Source of the DNA: an uncultured Eubacteriales bacterium
Lineage (GTDB): Bacteria; Bacillota; Clostridia; Lachnospirales; Lachnospiraceae
Direction of reading: 5' to 3'
DNA length: 64,000 nucleotides
NCBI GenBank assembly: GCA_949283695.1
Contig: CASDTX010000063.1
Coordinates: 1-64,000, forward strand
This document shows positions 42,950 through 51,419 of the stretch, in pieces. A model generated the notes under the pieces. That model did no database searches. It was not told the DNA's origin and saw nothing but the letters and a program-made list of their open reading frames with translations. The position numbers were made by a program, and so were the translations under genes. The stretch's first letter is position 1. Every line of letters starts with the position of its first letter.

Positions 42950-43606
42950 TTAACGGATCAGGCCCAGAGAAATTCTGGTGGGTGAGGAGATATGCTGCTG
43001 CAGCCAGTCATTGATCCGGGCAGTGTCGCCTGCTTCAATGATGTGACAGATATCAACGTGCTCGCTTACGGAACGGCGGATCCGTTCGGATTCCGTGAGG
43101 GTCATTTTGGTCATTGTATGCAGCTGGCGGACATATTTCTGGAAGGCTTCTGTAAACCATGCGTTTTCGATGCCGGCGACAACCAGCTCATGAAACCGGC
43201 AGTCCAGATCAACATAAGAGGATATGTCATCTGAGGATTTCAGATACTGTTCCTGAGCGCTGACGTTTTCTTTAAGCTTTTCCAGGGTTTGAAGGGTCTG
43301 CTGTGAATCTGGGTAACAGGCGTACTGATGAAGGCAGAAACTTTCGATGGCGGTGCGCATCTGATGCATGGAAATAATATCCTTCTTTGTCAGGGAGTGA
43401 ATCCGGAATCCGCGCTTCGGCAGCACATCAACGTATTCTTCCTGACTTAATCTCTGAAGTGCGTCTCTTATGGGAGCTCTGGATATATTCAGCTCCTGAG
43501 ACAGCTGACGTTCAGAGTAGAGCTTATTTTCATCCAGCTGACCGCTGATAATTATATTTTTAAGATAGTCATAAGCATATTGCTGAAGAGAAGTGGCGTT
43601 TGACAT
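42950..43606 (-). CDS. GntR-family (FadR subfamily) regulator
   Basis: 218 residues from the ATG at 43606 (AAAGGAG about 7 bases upstream); the longer frame to 43660 begins inside its own promoter. N-terminal GntR winged HTH (LYSERQLSQELNISRAPIRD, then ALQRLSQEEYVDVLPKRGF), C-terminal all-helical FCD domain with the metal-ligand-like DLDCRFHELVVAG. This subfamily often controls sugar-acid and amino-acid catabolism. It is divergent from the enolase-superfamily operon, and its own leader contains the operator core shared with 9468-9523 and 42816-42861. Confidence 0.92.
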   Translation of the reverse strand: MSNATSLQQYAYDYLKNIIISGQLDENKLYSERQLSQELNISRAPIRDALQRLSQEEYVDVLPKRGFRIHSLTKKDIISMHQMRTAIESFCLHQYACYPDSQQTLQTLEKLKENVSAQEQYLKSSDDISSYVDLDCRFHELVVAGIENAWFTEAFQKYVRQLHTMTKMTLTESERIRRSVSEHVDICHIIEAGDTARINDWLQQHISSPTRISLGLIR

Positions 43607-43636
43607 AAGGCATCTCCTTTCTGGGACGATAGGCCC

Positions 43637-43687
43637 CTTGTACACCGACGCTACCATCATTTTATCAATTTACCCATAATTTGACAA
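43637..43687 (-). promoter_or_regulatory. Promoter and operator of the GntR-type gene
   Basis: Minus strand: -35 TTGTCA (43687-43682), 17-base spacer, -10 TAAAAT (43664-43659). The operator-like TCGGTGTACAAG (43648-43637) follows at the transcription start, which suits autorepression. Confidence 0.7.
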
Positions 43688-43842
43688 GAAAGAAAGGATA
43701 AAACGTTCCTGGCCAGGACTTTTTATATCACGGTTCACGCGTCTGAAGAAGGCAGGCTGGCTCATGCCTGCATGAGAGGCAGACCGTCCTTTGGCAGACG
43801 CTTTTGTGAACTGCAAAATACGAAAGCAAAGGAGCTGATGAC

Positions 43843-45015
43843 ATGAAGATTGTATCTGTAGATGTATTTCTGCTGAACTGCGGCACCGCTGACTGGAGAC
43901 CGGTGGTCTGCCGTGTCAATACCGATGAAGGGATCAGCGGATATGGTGAAGCTTCGGTAGGGTTTGACTCAGGAGCACCGGCCGCCTATGCCATGATCAA
44001 AGACATAGCGCCCATCATCATCGGAATGGACGCCATGGCTCATGAAGCGGTGTGGGATCGGCTGTTCCGGCAGACATTCTGGGCGCAGGCAGGCGGTGTG
44101 ATCGTCTTTTCCGCGATCAGCGCCATCGACATGGCCTTGTGGGATATCAAGGGCAAGGCGCTGGGCGTGCCTCTGTACCAGCTGCTGGGCGGGAAACTAT
44201 CAGAGAACCTGCGCTGCTATGCGAGCCAGCTTCAGTTTGGCTGGGGAAGCAATATGGGCAGAGCTGTGACAGATGAGGCGCTTGCGGACGCCTGCCGCAA
44301 AGCCGTGGAGGAAGGGTTCGACGCCCTGAAGATTAACTTTATTACCTTCGATGACGCGGGCGGCCGTGTGGGATTCCTGAGGGGGCCCATTCCGGTTCAG
44401 CACCGGAAAATGATTGAGCGCAGGGCTCAGGCCGTACGCCGGGCTGTGGGGGACCAGGTAGATCTCATTGTGGAAAACCACGCCCGCACGGACGCGGTAT
44501 CTGCGGTGGAGATGAGCAGAGTGCTGGAACCATATGGGATTCTGTTTCTCGAGGAAGCTGCCACGCCGCTCAACCCCGATGTTATGAAGGTGATCCGCAG
44601 CGGCAGCAGGATTCCGCTGGCTGGCGGTGAGCGTATTTTCGGGCGCTGGGGCTTTCTGAAGTTCTTCCAGGATGACACTATTCAGGTCGCCCAGCCGGAT
44701 ATCGGCACCTGCGGCGGGATCAGCGAAGCGAAGAAAATCTGCGATATGGCGCACGCATTTGATGTGGGTGTGCAGATCCATGTATGCGGAAGTCCGATTT
44801 CGATTGCCGCATCGCTGCATATGGAAGCATCGATCCCGAATTTTGTAATACACGAGCATCACGTGATCAATCGGTCCCGGATGAATATCGATCTGGGACT
44901 CTATGACTATGCGCCGGTGAACGGAAGAATCGCCATACCGGATCGGCCCGGACTCGGACAGGAGCTTTCGGAAAAGGCGATGAAAGAAGCACTGGCGTCC
45001 TGTACGGTGAAGTAA
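43843..45015 (+). CDS. Mandelate racemase/enolase-superfamily protein
   Basis: 390 residues. N-terminal capping domain, then the (beta/alpha)7-beta barrel with EGFDALKINF (base Lys, with Asn where KxK enzymes have the second Lys), metal ligands in LIVENHARTD, LFLEEAATP and LAGGERIF, QPDIGTCGG (Asp) and QIHVCGSPIS (His). The Asp-His pair points to the mandelate racemase/acid-sugar dehydratase subgroup. The operon partners (an amino-acid-type permease and an M20 amidohydrolase) would also suit a racemase or dehydratase of an acylated substrate. The reaction is not settled. Ribosome site AAAGGAG precedes the ATG. Confidence 0.85.
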   Translation: MKIVSVDVFLLNCGTADWRPVVCRVNTDEGISGYGEASVGFDSGAPAAYAMIKDIAPIIIGMDAMAHEAVWDRLFRQTFWAQAGGVIVFSAISAIDMALWDIKGKALGVPLYQLLGGKLSENLRCYASQLQFGWGSNMGRAVTDEALADACRKAVEEGFDALKINFITFDDAGGRVGFLRGPIPVQHRKMIERRAQAVRRAVGDQVDLIVENHARTDAVSAVEMSRVLEPYGILFLEEAATPLNPDVMKVIRSGSRIPLAGGERIFGRWGFLKFFQDDTIQVAQPDIGTCGGISEAKKICDMAHAFDVGVQIHVCGSPISIAASLHMEASIPNFVIHEHHVINRSRMNIDLGLYDYAPVNGRIAIPDRPGLGQELSEKAMKEALASCTVK

Positions 45016-45087
45016 GGATGGAAAGCAGCGTCGCGTACAATGGACAGCACGCTGTGATGTTATCAGAATAAAAAGGAGGAGAAATCT

Positions 45088-46419
45088 ATGAGCGGTAATA
45101 ACAGTGGTTCCGGCTTAAAGCGTGAGATGGGACTCTTTTCAGCGGTATCAGTTCTGGTTGGATGTGTGATCGGATCGGGAATCTTCACAACTCCCGGCAA
45201 AATCGCGGCGGCAGCAGGATCTTTCGGCCCGAATATGCTTGCCTGGATCCTTGCGGGCGTCTGCGGCATCCTGTGCGCGCTGGTCTATGCTGAGCTGGCA
45301 CCGGATCTGCCGAAGGCAGGCGGTTCCTATGTATATATTGATGAGGCGTTCGGCCACGGTCCGTCGTTTATGTACGGCTGGTCCATGTTCTTCGGGAACT
45401 TCCCGGCCACGATTGCTATGATGGCGACTGCGTTTGCGAGCAATTTCGGAGTGCTCTTTCCGGGGCTGAATCTGGGCGTGACGGAGCAGAGAATTGTGGG
45501 AACGATCGTGATTATCGTATTATCGCTGGTAAATGTTTTCGGAGTAAAGAGCGGCTCTGCGGTTCAGAATATTTTCGCCGTGGCGAAGATCGGGGTCCTC
45601 TGTATCGTGATTATCGGCGGTATCTTTATGATCCGTCCGGAGAACTTTACGACCATGACGACCGAGTCTGTGGAGTGGGGGAGTGCGTTTACAGCGGCAG
45701 TACCGGCACTGACGGCATTTGGAGGATATTATACCCTCTCCTACATGAGCGGAGAGATCAAGAATCCCCAGAAGACCCTGCCGCTGGCGACGATCATTGG
45801 CATGAGCATCGTAATTGTCATCAATATGCTGCTTACCATCGCGTGTGTGGGCTCTGTCGGCTTCGCGGACCTGGCCGGTTCTGACACTCCGGTGAGTGCG
45901 GCGGCGCAGGTGATTTTCGGCGGCGTAGGCGCAAGTCTGGTTACCTTTGGGGCAATGATATCGATCTTCGGGGCTGTCAACGGAGCTTTGCTGGGGATGC
46001 CTCGTGTAGCTTACAGTATGTCGGAGAATAAGATGATGTTTCCGTTCTTCGGAAAGTCGCATCCCAAATATCGGACCCCTTATGTTGCCATTCTGATCTA
46101 TGCGGTTGTGGCGATCGTGTTTGTGTGGACCGGGAACTTCATGACATTGCTGATGATGGGAACCTTCGTCAGCCGTATGTGGGAAGTCGTGATCTGCCTT
46201 TCTCTGATTGTCCTGCGGAAGAAGCAGCCGGGACTGGAACGCCCGTTCAAGATGTGGGGATACCCAGTTACGACCATACTGGCGGCAGTGATTACATTTA
46301 TCCTTGTCTGCAATGTGGATCCGCAGCAGATCATCAACGGACTGCTTCTGATGCTGACATCTGTACCGGCATATTTCATTTACTGTAAGGTGATGGGAAA
46401 GAAGAAAGAGGAGCAGTGA
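45088..46419 (+). CDS. APC-family amino acid permease
   Basis: 443 residues, about 12 membrane helices. Family signatures are GCVIGSGIFTTPGKIAA in helix 1, PKAGGSYVYIDEAFG and FGGYYTLSYMSGEIKNPQKT. It takes up an amino acid or related compound, by symport or exchange. Second gene of the operon, preceded by AAAAGGAGGAG. Its partners suggest that the substrate is what the M20 hydrolase or the enolase-type protein acts upon. Confidence 0.9.
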   Translation: MSGNNSGSGLKREMGLFSAVSVLVGCVIGSGIFTTPGKIAAAAGSFGPNMLAWILAGVCGILCALVYAELAPDLPKAGGSYVYIDEAFGHGPSFMYGWSMFFGNFPATIAMMATAFASNFGVLFPGLNLGVTEQRIVGTIVIIVLSLVNVFGVKSGSAVQNIFAVAKIGVLCIVIIGGIFMIRPENFTTMTTESVEWGSAFTAAVPALTAFGGYYTLSYMSGEIKNPQKTLPLATIIGMSIVIVINMLLTIACVGSVGFADLAGSDTPVSAAAQVIFGGVGASLVTFGAMISIFGAVNGALLGMPRVAYSMSENKMMFPFFGKSHPKYRTPYVAILIYAVVAIVFVWTGNFMTLLMMGTFVSRMWEVVICLSLIVLRKKQPGLERPFKMWGYPVTTILAAVITFILVCNVDPQQIINGLLLMLTSVPAYFIYCKVMGKKKEEQ

Positions 46420-46428
46420 GGACATATT

Positions 46429-47619
46429 ATGGAAAGAAGGGAATGCTGTATAACACAGGAACTGCTGGATTATGTTGCAGACATCAGGCACAGGATCCAC
46501 CAGGAACCGGAACTCTCTATGCAGGAATATGAGACCACAGAGCTGATCTGCAGGGAGCTGGAGGAGTTCGGCCTGGAAGTGATCCGCTGGCCGGATCTGA
46601 CCGGGGCAGTTGGGGTTCTGAGAGGGGCTGGTCCGGGCCCGGCCATCGCGTTCCGGGCGGATATAGACGCCCTGCCGATCCGCGAAAACAGCGGATCCAA
46701 ATGGACTTCCAGAAAGGAAGGCGTGATGCACGCCTGTGCGCATGACGGGCATACAGCGCTTCTGCTGGGATTGGCGAAGTATTATGCGGAGAGAAGAGAA
46801 GAACTGGCCGGAGTGATAAAATTCATCTTCCAGCCGGGAGAGGAGCTTCCGCCGGGCGGCGCTCTGAAAATGATCGAAAAGGGCATATTGGACAACCCTC
46901 CGGTAAAAGCGGTTTTCGGACTGCATCACGCGACAGAAAATAAGACCGGGGATATCGGAGTCCTTGCCGGGCCGTTCCTGGCTGGTTCGGATTCATTCAC
47001 CCTGACCATTCACGTCAAAGGGGGCGGCGGCTCCGCCCCGCATAAAGGCGTGGACGGGATTATGGTGGGCGCAGAAATTGTAACTGCCATTGAAGTTGAG
47101 ATGACCAGACAGATCGATCCGCTGAAGCCGGGCCTGGTTTCTTTCGGGACGTTTCATGCGGGAACCGCATTTAATATCCTGGCGGGACAGGTCGTTATCA
47201 CCGGTACAGTACGTTTCTTCGACGACGATACCGGGGAGCGAATTCACAGACTGATCAGAGACGTTTCCCGGTCCATTGCCGAACGTTACGGAGGAACTGC
47301 AGAACTGGACTATCAGCGCGGCTACCCGGGCGTCATCAATGATGAGCGGATGACAGAGCTTGTCCGGCAGGCGGCTGAGAATGTGCTGGGCCCTGAACAT
47401 GTGAAGCGGGCAGAGCCGCTGATGGCCGGAGACGATATGGCATATTTCCTCCGGGAGGTGCCGGGAAGCTACTACTGGTGGGGCATCACCCCGGAGGAGG
47501 GAATGATCGCGCCGGCGCATACGGAGAAGTTTGACTTCGATGAAAATGCCTTTAGCACGGCGCTGAAGGTCAATATTGAGATTGTCAGAATGGCTTTGGA
47601 GCGCCTTGCTGAGGAATGA
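46429..47619 (+). CDS. M20-family amidohydrolase
   Basis: 396 residues, of the hippurate hydrolase/N-acyl-amino-acid amidohydrolase group. Metal-site regions: HACAHDGHTALL (about 101-112), FQPGEELPPGGA, GLHHATENKTG and the C-terminal APAHTEKF His. The lid/dimer domain is in the middle. It should hydrolyse an N-acyl amino acid. It starts 10 bases after the permease stop codon. Its last 35 bases overlap the 3' end of the convergent helicase-fusion gene. Confidence 0.9.
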   Translation: MERRECCITQELLDYVADIRHRIHQEPELSMQEYETTELICRELEEFGLEVIRWPDLTGAVGVLRGAGPGPAIAFRADIDALPIRENSGSKWTSRKEGVMHACAHDGHTALLLGLAKYYAERREELAGVIKFIFQPGEELPPGGALKMIEKGILDNPPVKAVFGLHHATENKTGDIGVLAGPFLAGSDSFTLTIHVKGGGGSAPHKGVDGIMVGAEIVTAIEVEMTRQIDPLKPGLVSFGTFHAGTAFNILAGQVVITGTVRFFDDDTGERIHRLIRDVSRSIAERYGGTAELDYQRGYPGVINDERMTELVRQAAENVLGPEHVKRAEPLMAGDDMAYFLREVPGSYYWWGITPEEGMIAPAHTEKFDFDENAFSTALKVNIEIVRMALERLAEE

Positions 47620-50600
47620 GGCGGTGCTTCTGCAGCTCTTTATAAAGGCTGAGAATGCCGTCATCATTTCCGCCATACAGGAAATAATAATCAATCTGCC
47701 CGGGGCCTTCTGTGTACACATAGGTTCCATATAAAGGAACACCGCAGCACAGGACAGTTTCTTCTGCCGCGATCCCCAGGCCATATCCGTATTTGGACAC
47801 GATCAGAGGCATCCGGAGAATCTTTCCGCCGAAACTGATGTAGCGGGCTTTGTTGCTGAGGGGTTCCCGGTCTTGATCCAGGATTCCCTTGGCGGAGATC
47901 TTTTCCTCTTTGAACCAGTCAAAATAGTTCCATGTCCGGATCTTCTGTCCGTGTTCGATCCGCCGGGGGAGAGCTCTTGACTCAGTCAGGAGCTTTCTTC
48001 CTGTTTGATCCAGGAACCGCATAGCCCCGCTTCTTCTGTCAATCTGTACGATGATCTGCCCGGCAGTAAGTTCTGCCAGAGCTTTTCCTGCCCGCGCGGT
48101 CCATGTGCAGCGATTCTCCGGGCCATAATCCCAGTGCCCGGGAGCGGGAGGCGTGTTTCCGGCGGCAAACTGGACCCGGATGACAGACTCATGCACAGGG
48201 GTCAGACGGAGGACACCGGCATTGCTGAACAGATCAAGGGAGTGCCTGGTACGTTTGATCTCCCGGATGGAGAGATCCGCCGGAGGAGCACTGCCGGCGG
48301 CGTTCCCCTGGCGCAGCAGGCTGCCGTCAGGGATGGAGCCGAAGGGATGGGGCGACGGATTGACCGGAAGAGCTGCCGTTCGCTTTGGCTCAGCTGTTCT
48401 GCGTCCCGCCATCTGAACCCTGGGTTCCGCCGTTCCTGCTATTTGAGACTCAGGCTCCGATGTTCCCGGCAGCTGTTTCTGTTCCCTTTTTGGCGCCGGT
48501 TTGGCGATCAAGTCTGTCAGATCCCCCGTGTGAACCACAGCCAGCTCGTGGAGGGCCCGGGTCGCTGCCACGTAAAGGAGCTTCACATACTCGTCTTGCG
48601 CGGGATAGCTGTCAGACGAAGGACAGTAGAGGAGCACGGCGTCGAATTCAAGCCCTTTCGTATATTCGACCGGAAGTACCATGATCCCTTCTGTGAACCT
48701 GGCGGTCTCGGGATCGGTGTCTGCAAGCGTCAGCTCTCTGCTGAGCGCTTCCTTTACGGCAGAGGCCTCTTCTTCATCCCGGCAGATCACGGCGATGGTT
48801 TCTCGACCCTCTGACTGCCACTGCCGGATCGCTGCAGTTACATGCCGGTTCAGGGATTCCGTATCTTCGCATGCTGTCACACAGACGGGACTGCCGTGGC
48901 GCCTGATCGGGTCTGCCGGATAGACAGGAAAGCTTCCGTGCCGCAGGATCTCAGCAGCGAAGTCTGCGATCTCCACGGTGTTGCGGTAACTTTTCTTCAG
49001 CACGCAGAAGCTCCGTGGGTTTCCGCCCAGGATCAGGGCTTTCAGATCTTCCCAGTCGTTCAGCCCATAGCCGAAATGAATATTCTGTGAGACGTCTCCC
49101 ATGACGGTATACGTACAGCCGCGGAGACAGTACGCAAGGGCACCGTACGCCATCATGCCGAAATCCTGGGCTTCGTCTATGATCACATGGCTTGCCTCGC
49201 GGATGCCGTCTGTTTCTTTGATGCGCTTATAAAGGTAGGCAAGCGCGGCCAGGTCGTAGAGATCAAACTCGTGATCCGGAACAGGGAAGTTCAGTCCTTT
49301 CGCTGCCTGTGTCTTCAGGAACTCATCATAGATCTGGTAAATAGATCCTTTCCAGACGTCACTGCCGAAATGCCGCCGGTACTTTTTGCAGAGCTCCTTT
49401 CTCACATCCGGGGGATAGGCGATATCTTTCCCGGTTATTTCGTTTTCCAGCCGGGCCATAAGAGCTGCATTGAGCATGTTGATCTTGCCCTGCATGGAGA
49501 CGAGGGGATGGTCTTCAAGACAGCTGCGGATCGTGGATGCCCGAAGGATCAGGACGCCGTTTTCCAGAACCACTTCTTTCTCAGAGATAGAAGCCCGTTC
49601 CAGATCGCGGCAGAACTGCTCCAAATCATGGAACCACTGATAGCTGCCTTTGATTCGGGCGGCTTCTTCCTTCTTGCTGATATGCCGGATGGAGTGAAGG
49701 TTTGGGTCCCAGTCTTCATACAGCAGGCGTACAAACAGCTGCTCCATCGTCATCTGCGAGATCCCGTATACGTCCAGATCCGGGAGCACACTGGTGATAT
49801 AGTTCAGAAGGATGCGGTTGCTTCCGATAATATAGAAGTCTTCCGGACGGAATTCCTCTTCATAGTTATACAGGATATAAGAGATCCGGTGCATGGCCAC
49901 AGTTGTTTTCCCCGATCCGGCGGCTCCCTGGACGATGAGGTTCATTTTCGGAGATCTTCGGATGACTGCGTTCTGTTCTTTCTGGATTGTGGCGATGATC
50001 TCTCCGAGTACAGCGCTTTTGTTTCTGGCGAGATATTTGGTCAGAAGTTCGTCATTTGCCACCACATCAGAATCAAAGAAATCGATCAGACGGTCGCCGG
50101 AGATTTCGTAAGTACGTTTCCGCTTCAGATCAATCTCGCAGGAACCTTCATTTTTCACAGTGTAGCTGCAGCGCCCCATTCCATTTTCATAATACACAGA
50201 GGCAATGGGAGCTCTCCAGTCGATGACCACAGGGTCGGATCCGTTTTCGGCAATGCCGACCCGTCCTACATAGTATGATTCTGCATAGGGAATCTTCGGG
50301 TCACGGAAATCAATCCGTCCGAAATAGGGTTTGCTCCGTGCCTTGCGGCAGCGCAGAAGATCCCGCTCATTTTCCCGCAGCTGGGACTGGGTATTGTGGA
50401 AAAGAGAGAGAGCCTCCTTATCCTTGGTTCCGTAAGTTTCCATCAGTTCATGGAGCTCTTCTGCTAACTTTGCACCGTCCTTTTCCGTCTTCTCGAGATT
50501 GCACTGCGCGATTTTTGTGATCCTGCGAAGCTGCTCTTCCTCGGCTTCGCGGCTAAGCCCCGGGATGGGACGGAAAGATTTCTTCTTCTGTTGGGTCACT

Positions 50601-50623
50601 GTTGGTTCACCTGCCTTAATCAT
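47585..50623 (-). CDS. HelD-type UvrD-like helicase fused to a GH31 N-terminal-like domain
   Basis: 1012 residues in one frame. Residues 1-705 are a HelD/UvrD-like motor: N-terminal coiled coil (about 25-95), Walker A GAAGSGKTT (233-241), Walker B VIIDEAQDFG (480-489) and motif VI YVAATRALHE (684-693). HelD frees stalled RNA polymerase. Residues 706-785 are a Pro/Ala/Glu linker with degenerate repeats of type TAEP-x-x-Q-x-AG. Residues 788-1000 match the beta-sandwich in front of the GH31 alpha-glucosidase barrel (VIRVQFA, IVQIDRRSGAMRF, LRMPLIVSKYGYGL, DYYFLYGG). The catalytic barrel is absent. Usual HelD proteins are about 700-780 residues. Why a sugar-enzyme domain follows is unknown. Confidence 0.8.
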   Translation of the reverse strand: MIKAGEPTVTQQKKKSFRPIPGLSREAEEEQLRRITKIAQCNLEKTEKDGAKLAEELHELMETYGTKDKEALSLFHNTQSQLRENERDLLRCRKARSKPYFGRIDFRDPKIPYAESYYVGRVGIAENGSDPVVIDWRAPIASVYYENGMGRCSYTVKNEGSCEIDLKRKRTYEISGDRLIDFFDSDVVANDELLTKYLARNKSAVLGEIIATIQKEQNAVIRRSPKMNLIVQGAAGSGKTTVAMHRISYILYNYEEEFRPEDFYIIGSNRILLNYITSVLPDLDVYGISQMTMEQLFVRLLYEDWDPNLHSIRHISKKEEAARIKGSYQWFHDLEQFCRDLERASISEKEVVLENGVLILRASTIRSCLEDHPLVSMQGKINMLNAALMARLENEITGKDIAYPPDVRKELCKKYRRHFGSDVWKGSIYQIYDEFLKTQAAKGLNFPVPDHEFDLYDLAALAYLYKRIKETDGIREASHVIIDEAQDFGMMAYGALAYCLRGCTYTVMGDVSQNIHFGYGLNDWEDLKALILGGNPRSFCVLKKSYRNTVEIADFAAEILRHGSFPVYPADPIRRHGSPVCVTACEDTESLNRHVTAAIRQWQSEGRETIAVICRDEEEASAVKEALSRELTLADTDPETARFTEGIMVLPVEYTKGLEFDAVLLYCPSSDSYPAQDEYVKLLYVAATRALHELAVVHTGDLTDLIAKPAPKREQKQLPGTSEPESQIAGTAEPRVQMAGRRTAEPKRTAALPVNPSPHPFGSIPDGSLLRQGNAAGSAPPADLSIREIKRTRHSLDLFSNAGVLRLTPVHESVIRVQFAAGNTPPAPGHWDYGPENRCTWTARAGKALAELTAGQIIVQIDRRSGAMRFLDQTGRKLLTESRALPRRIEHGQKIRTWNYFDWFKEEKISAKGILDQDREPLSNKARYISFGGKILRMPLIVSKYGYGLGIAAEETVLCCGVPLYGTYVYTEGPGQIDYYFLYGGNDDGILSLYKELQKHRLIPQQGAPKPF

Positions 50624-50776
50624 CTATCTGTCTTTTCCTCTTCGGTCATTTGCTTTTCTCATTATCTTATCATGTTCCTCTAAAAGTAAAAAGTAGAATC
50701 CGTTTCGTTTTTGGTTCTCAAATTTATTTCAAATATAGAATTGTATATGAAAACTACAATTTTGTTGGCCGCAGTC

Positions 50777-50806
50777 TTGACAATATATTGCAAAAACAAT
50801 TAAAAT
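50777..50806 (+). promoter_or_regulatory. Promoter of the 60-residue gene
   Basis: Perfect -35 TTGACA (50777-50782), 18-base spacer, -10 TAAAAT (50801-50806), 22 bases before the start codon. Confidence 0.75.
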
Positions 50807-50827
50807 ATAAAGCGGAGGAAAATTGAC

Positions 50828-51010
50828 ATGCATGGATATTATAGAAATAATTATACAACAGATATAAAGCTGCAGACAAAAGCAGAGGGCAGAAAGTACG
50901 ACTGGAATTCTTTTTCTGGTGCGTTAAAAAATCGGAAAATCAATTGTTCCTCTGGCAGGGTGATTGGAGATATTAATCCCGAAATGGACAGGATTATGGG
51001 AAGAAACTGA
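50828..51010 (+). CDS. Small protein of unknown function, 60 residues
   Basis: Not recognised. It has its own strong promoter and GGAGG at 50814-50818, 9 bases before the ATG, so it is probably translated. The sequence is polar, with an aromatic N-terminus (MHGYYRNNYTTD), a Lys/Arg/Ser/Asn-rich middle and NPEMDRIMGRN at the end. There is no signal peptide or membrane segment. It is followed by a hairpin that overlaps the promoter of the ileS leader. It could be a regulatory or ribosome-associated peptide, but this is speculation. Confidence 0.6.
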   Translation: MHGYYRNNYTTDIKLQTKAEGRKYDWNSFSGALKNRKINCSSGRVIGDINPEMDRIMGRN

Positions 51011-51037
51011 AATTGAAAATTAAAGTAACATATTTGA

Positions 51038-51073
51038 AACCCCTTGACTTATCAGGGGGTTCTTTATTATAAT
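51038..51073 (+). promoter_or_regulatory. ileS leader promoter, overlapping a terminator-like hairpin
   Basis: -35 TTGACT (51044-51049), 18-base spacer, perfect -10 TATAAT (51068-51073). AACCCC (51038-51043) and GGGGGTT (51055-51061) form a small hairpin followed by CTTTATT; it can end the transcript of the 60-residue gene just where the ileS transcript begins. Confidence 0.75.
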
Positions 51074-51089
51074 AGCCTTTGTATAATTT

Positions 51090-51353
51090 CAAAAGCAAAG
51101 GCAATAACGGAGACAGTAGATATCCGTCGAACGTTTCAGCGAGCCGGGGACGGTGCAAGCCCGGTATCAGTAGCGGATGATCGAAGATCACTCCCGAGCT
51201 GCAGTCTCTGAAATGGATGCAGAGTAAGGGCTGACGTCGGTTCCCGCGTTAGGGGAACGCATATGAAGGGCAAAGATGCCCGAGTATGTTGTAACAGGTG
51301 GTTGAAACGAGAGTGATGGCTTTCGTCCTTTTACAGGACGGGAGCCTTTTTTT
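51090..51353 (+). promoter_or_regulatory. T-box riboswitch, isoleucine
   Basis: A leader of about 265 bases between promoter and ileS. Stem I apical part GAGCCGGGGACGGTGCAAGC, a candidate Ile specifier ATC at 51165-51167, a T-box-like stretch AACAGGTGGTTGAAACGAG (51293-51311) whose TGGT can pair with the ACCA end of tRNA-Ile, and a terminator at 51318-51346 followed by seven T. Uncharged tRNA-Ile would favour the antiterminator and so raise ileS expression. The T-box core differs somewhat from the usual GGGTGGNACCGCG. Confidence 0.85.
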
Positions 51354-51419
51354 CGGATAGGCAGAAAGCCCCATCTCTCCCGGTTTTGATTCAATGATAT
51401 TATAGAAAGGAAAATCAAG

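Noticed and set aside
45520-46929. 469-codon open frame on the minus strand
   Set aside because: Antisense to the permease and M20 genes, which have clear domains; rich in His/Arg/Gln as shadow frames are.
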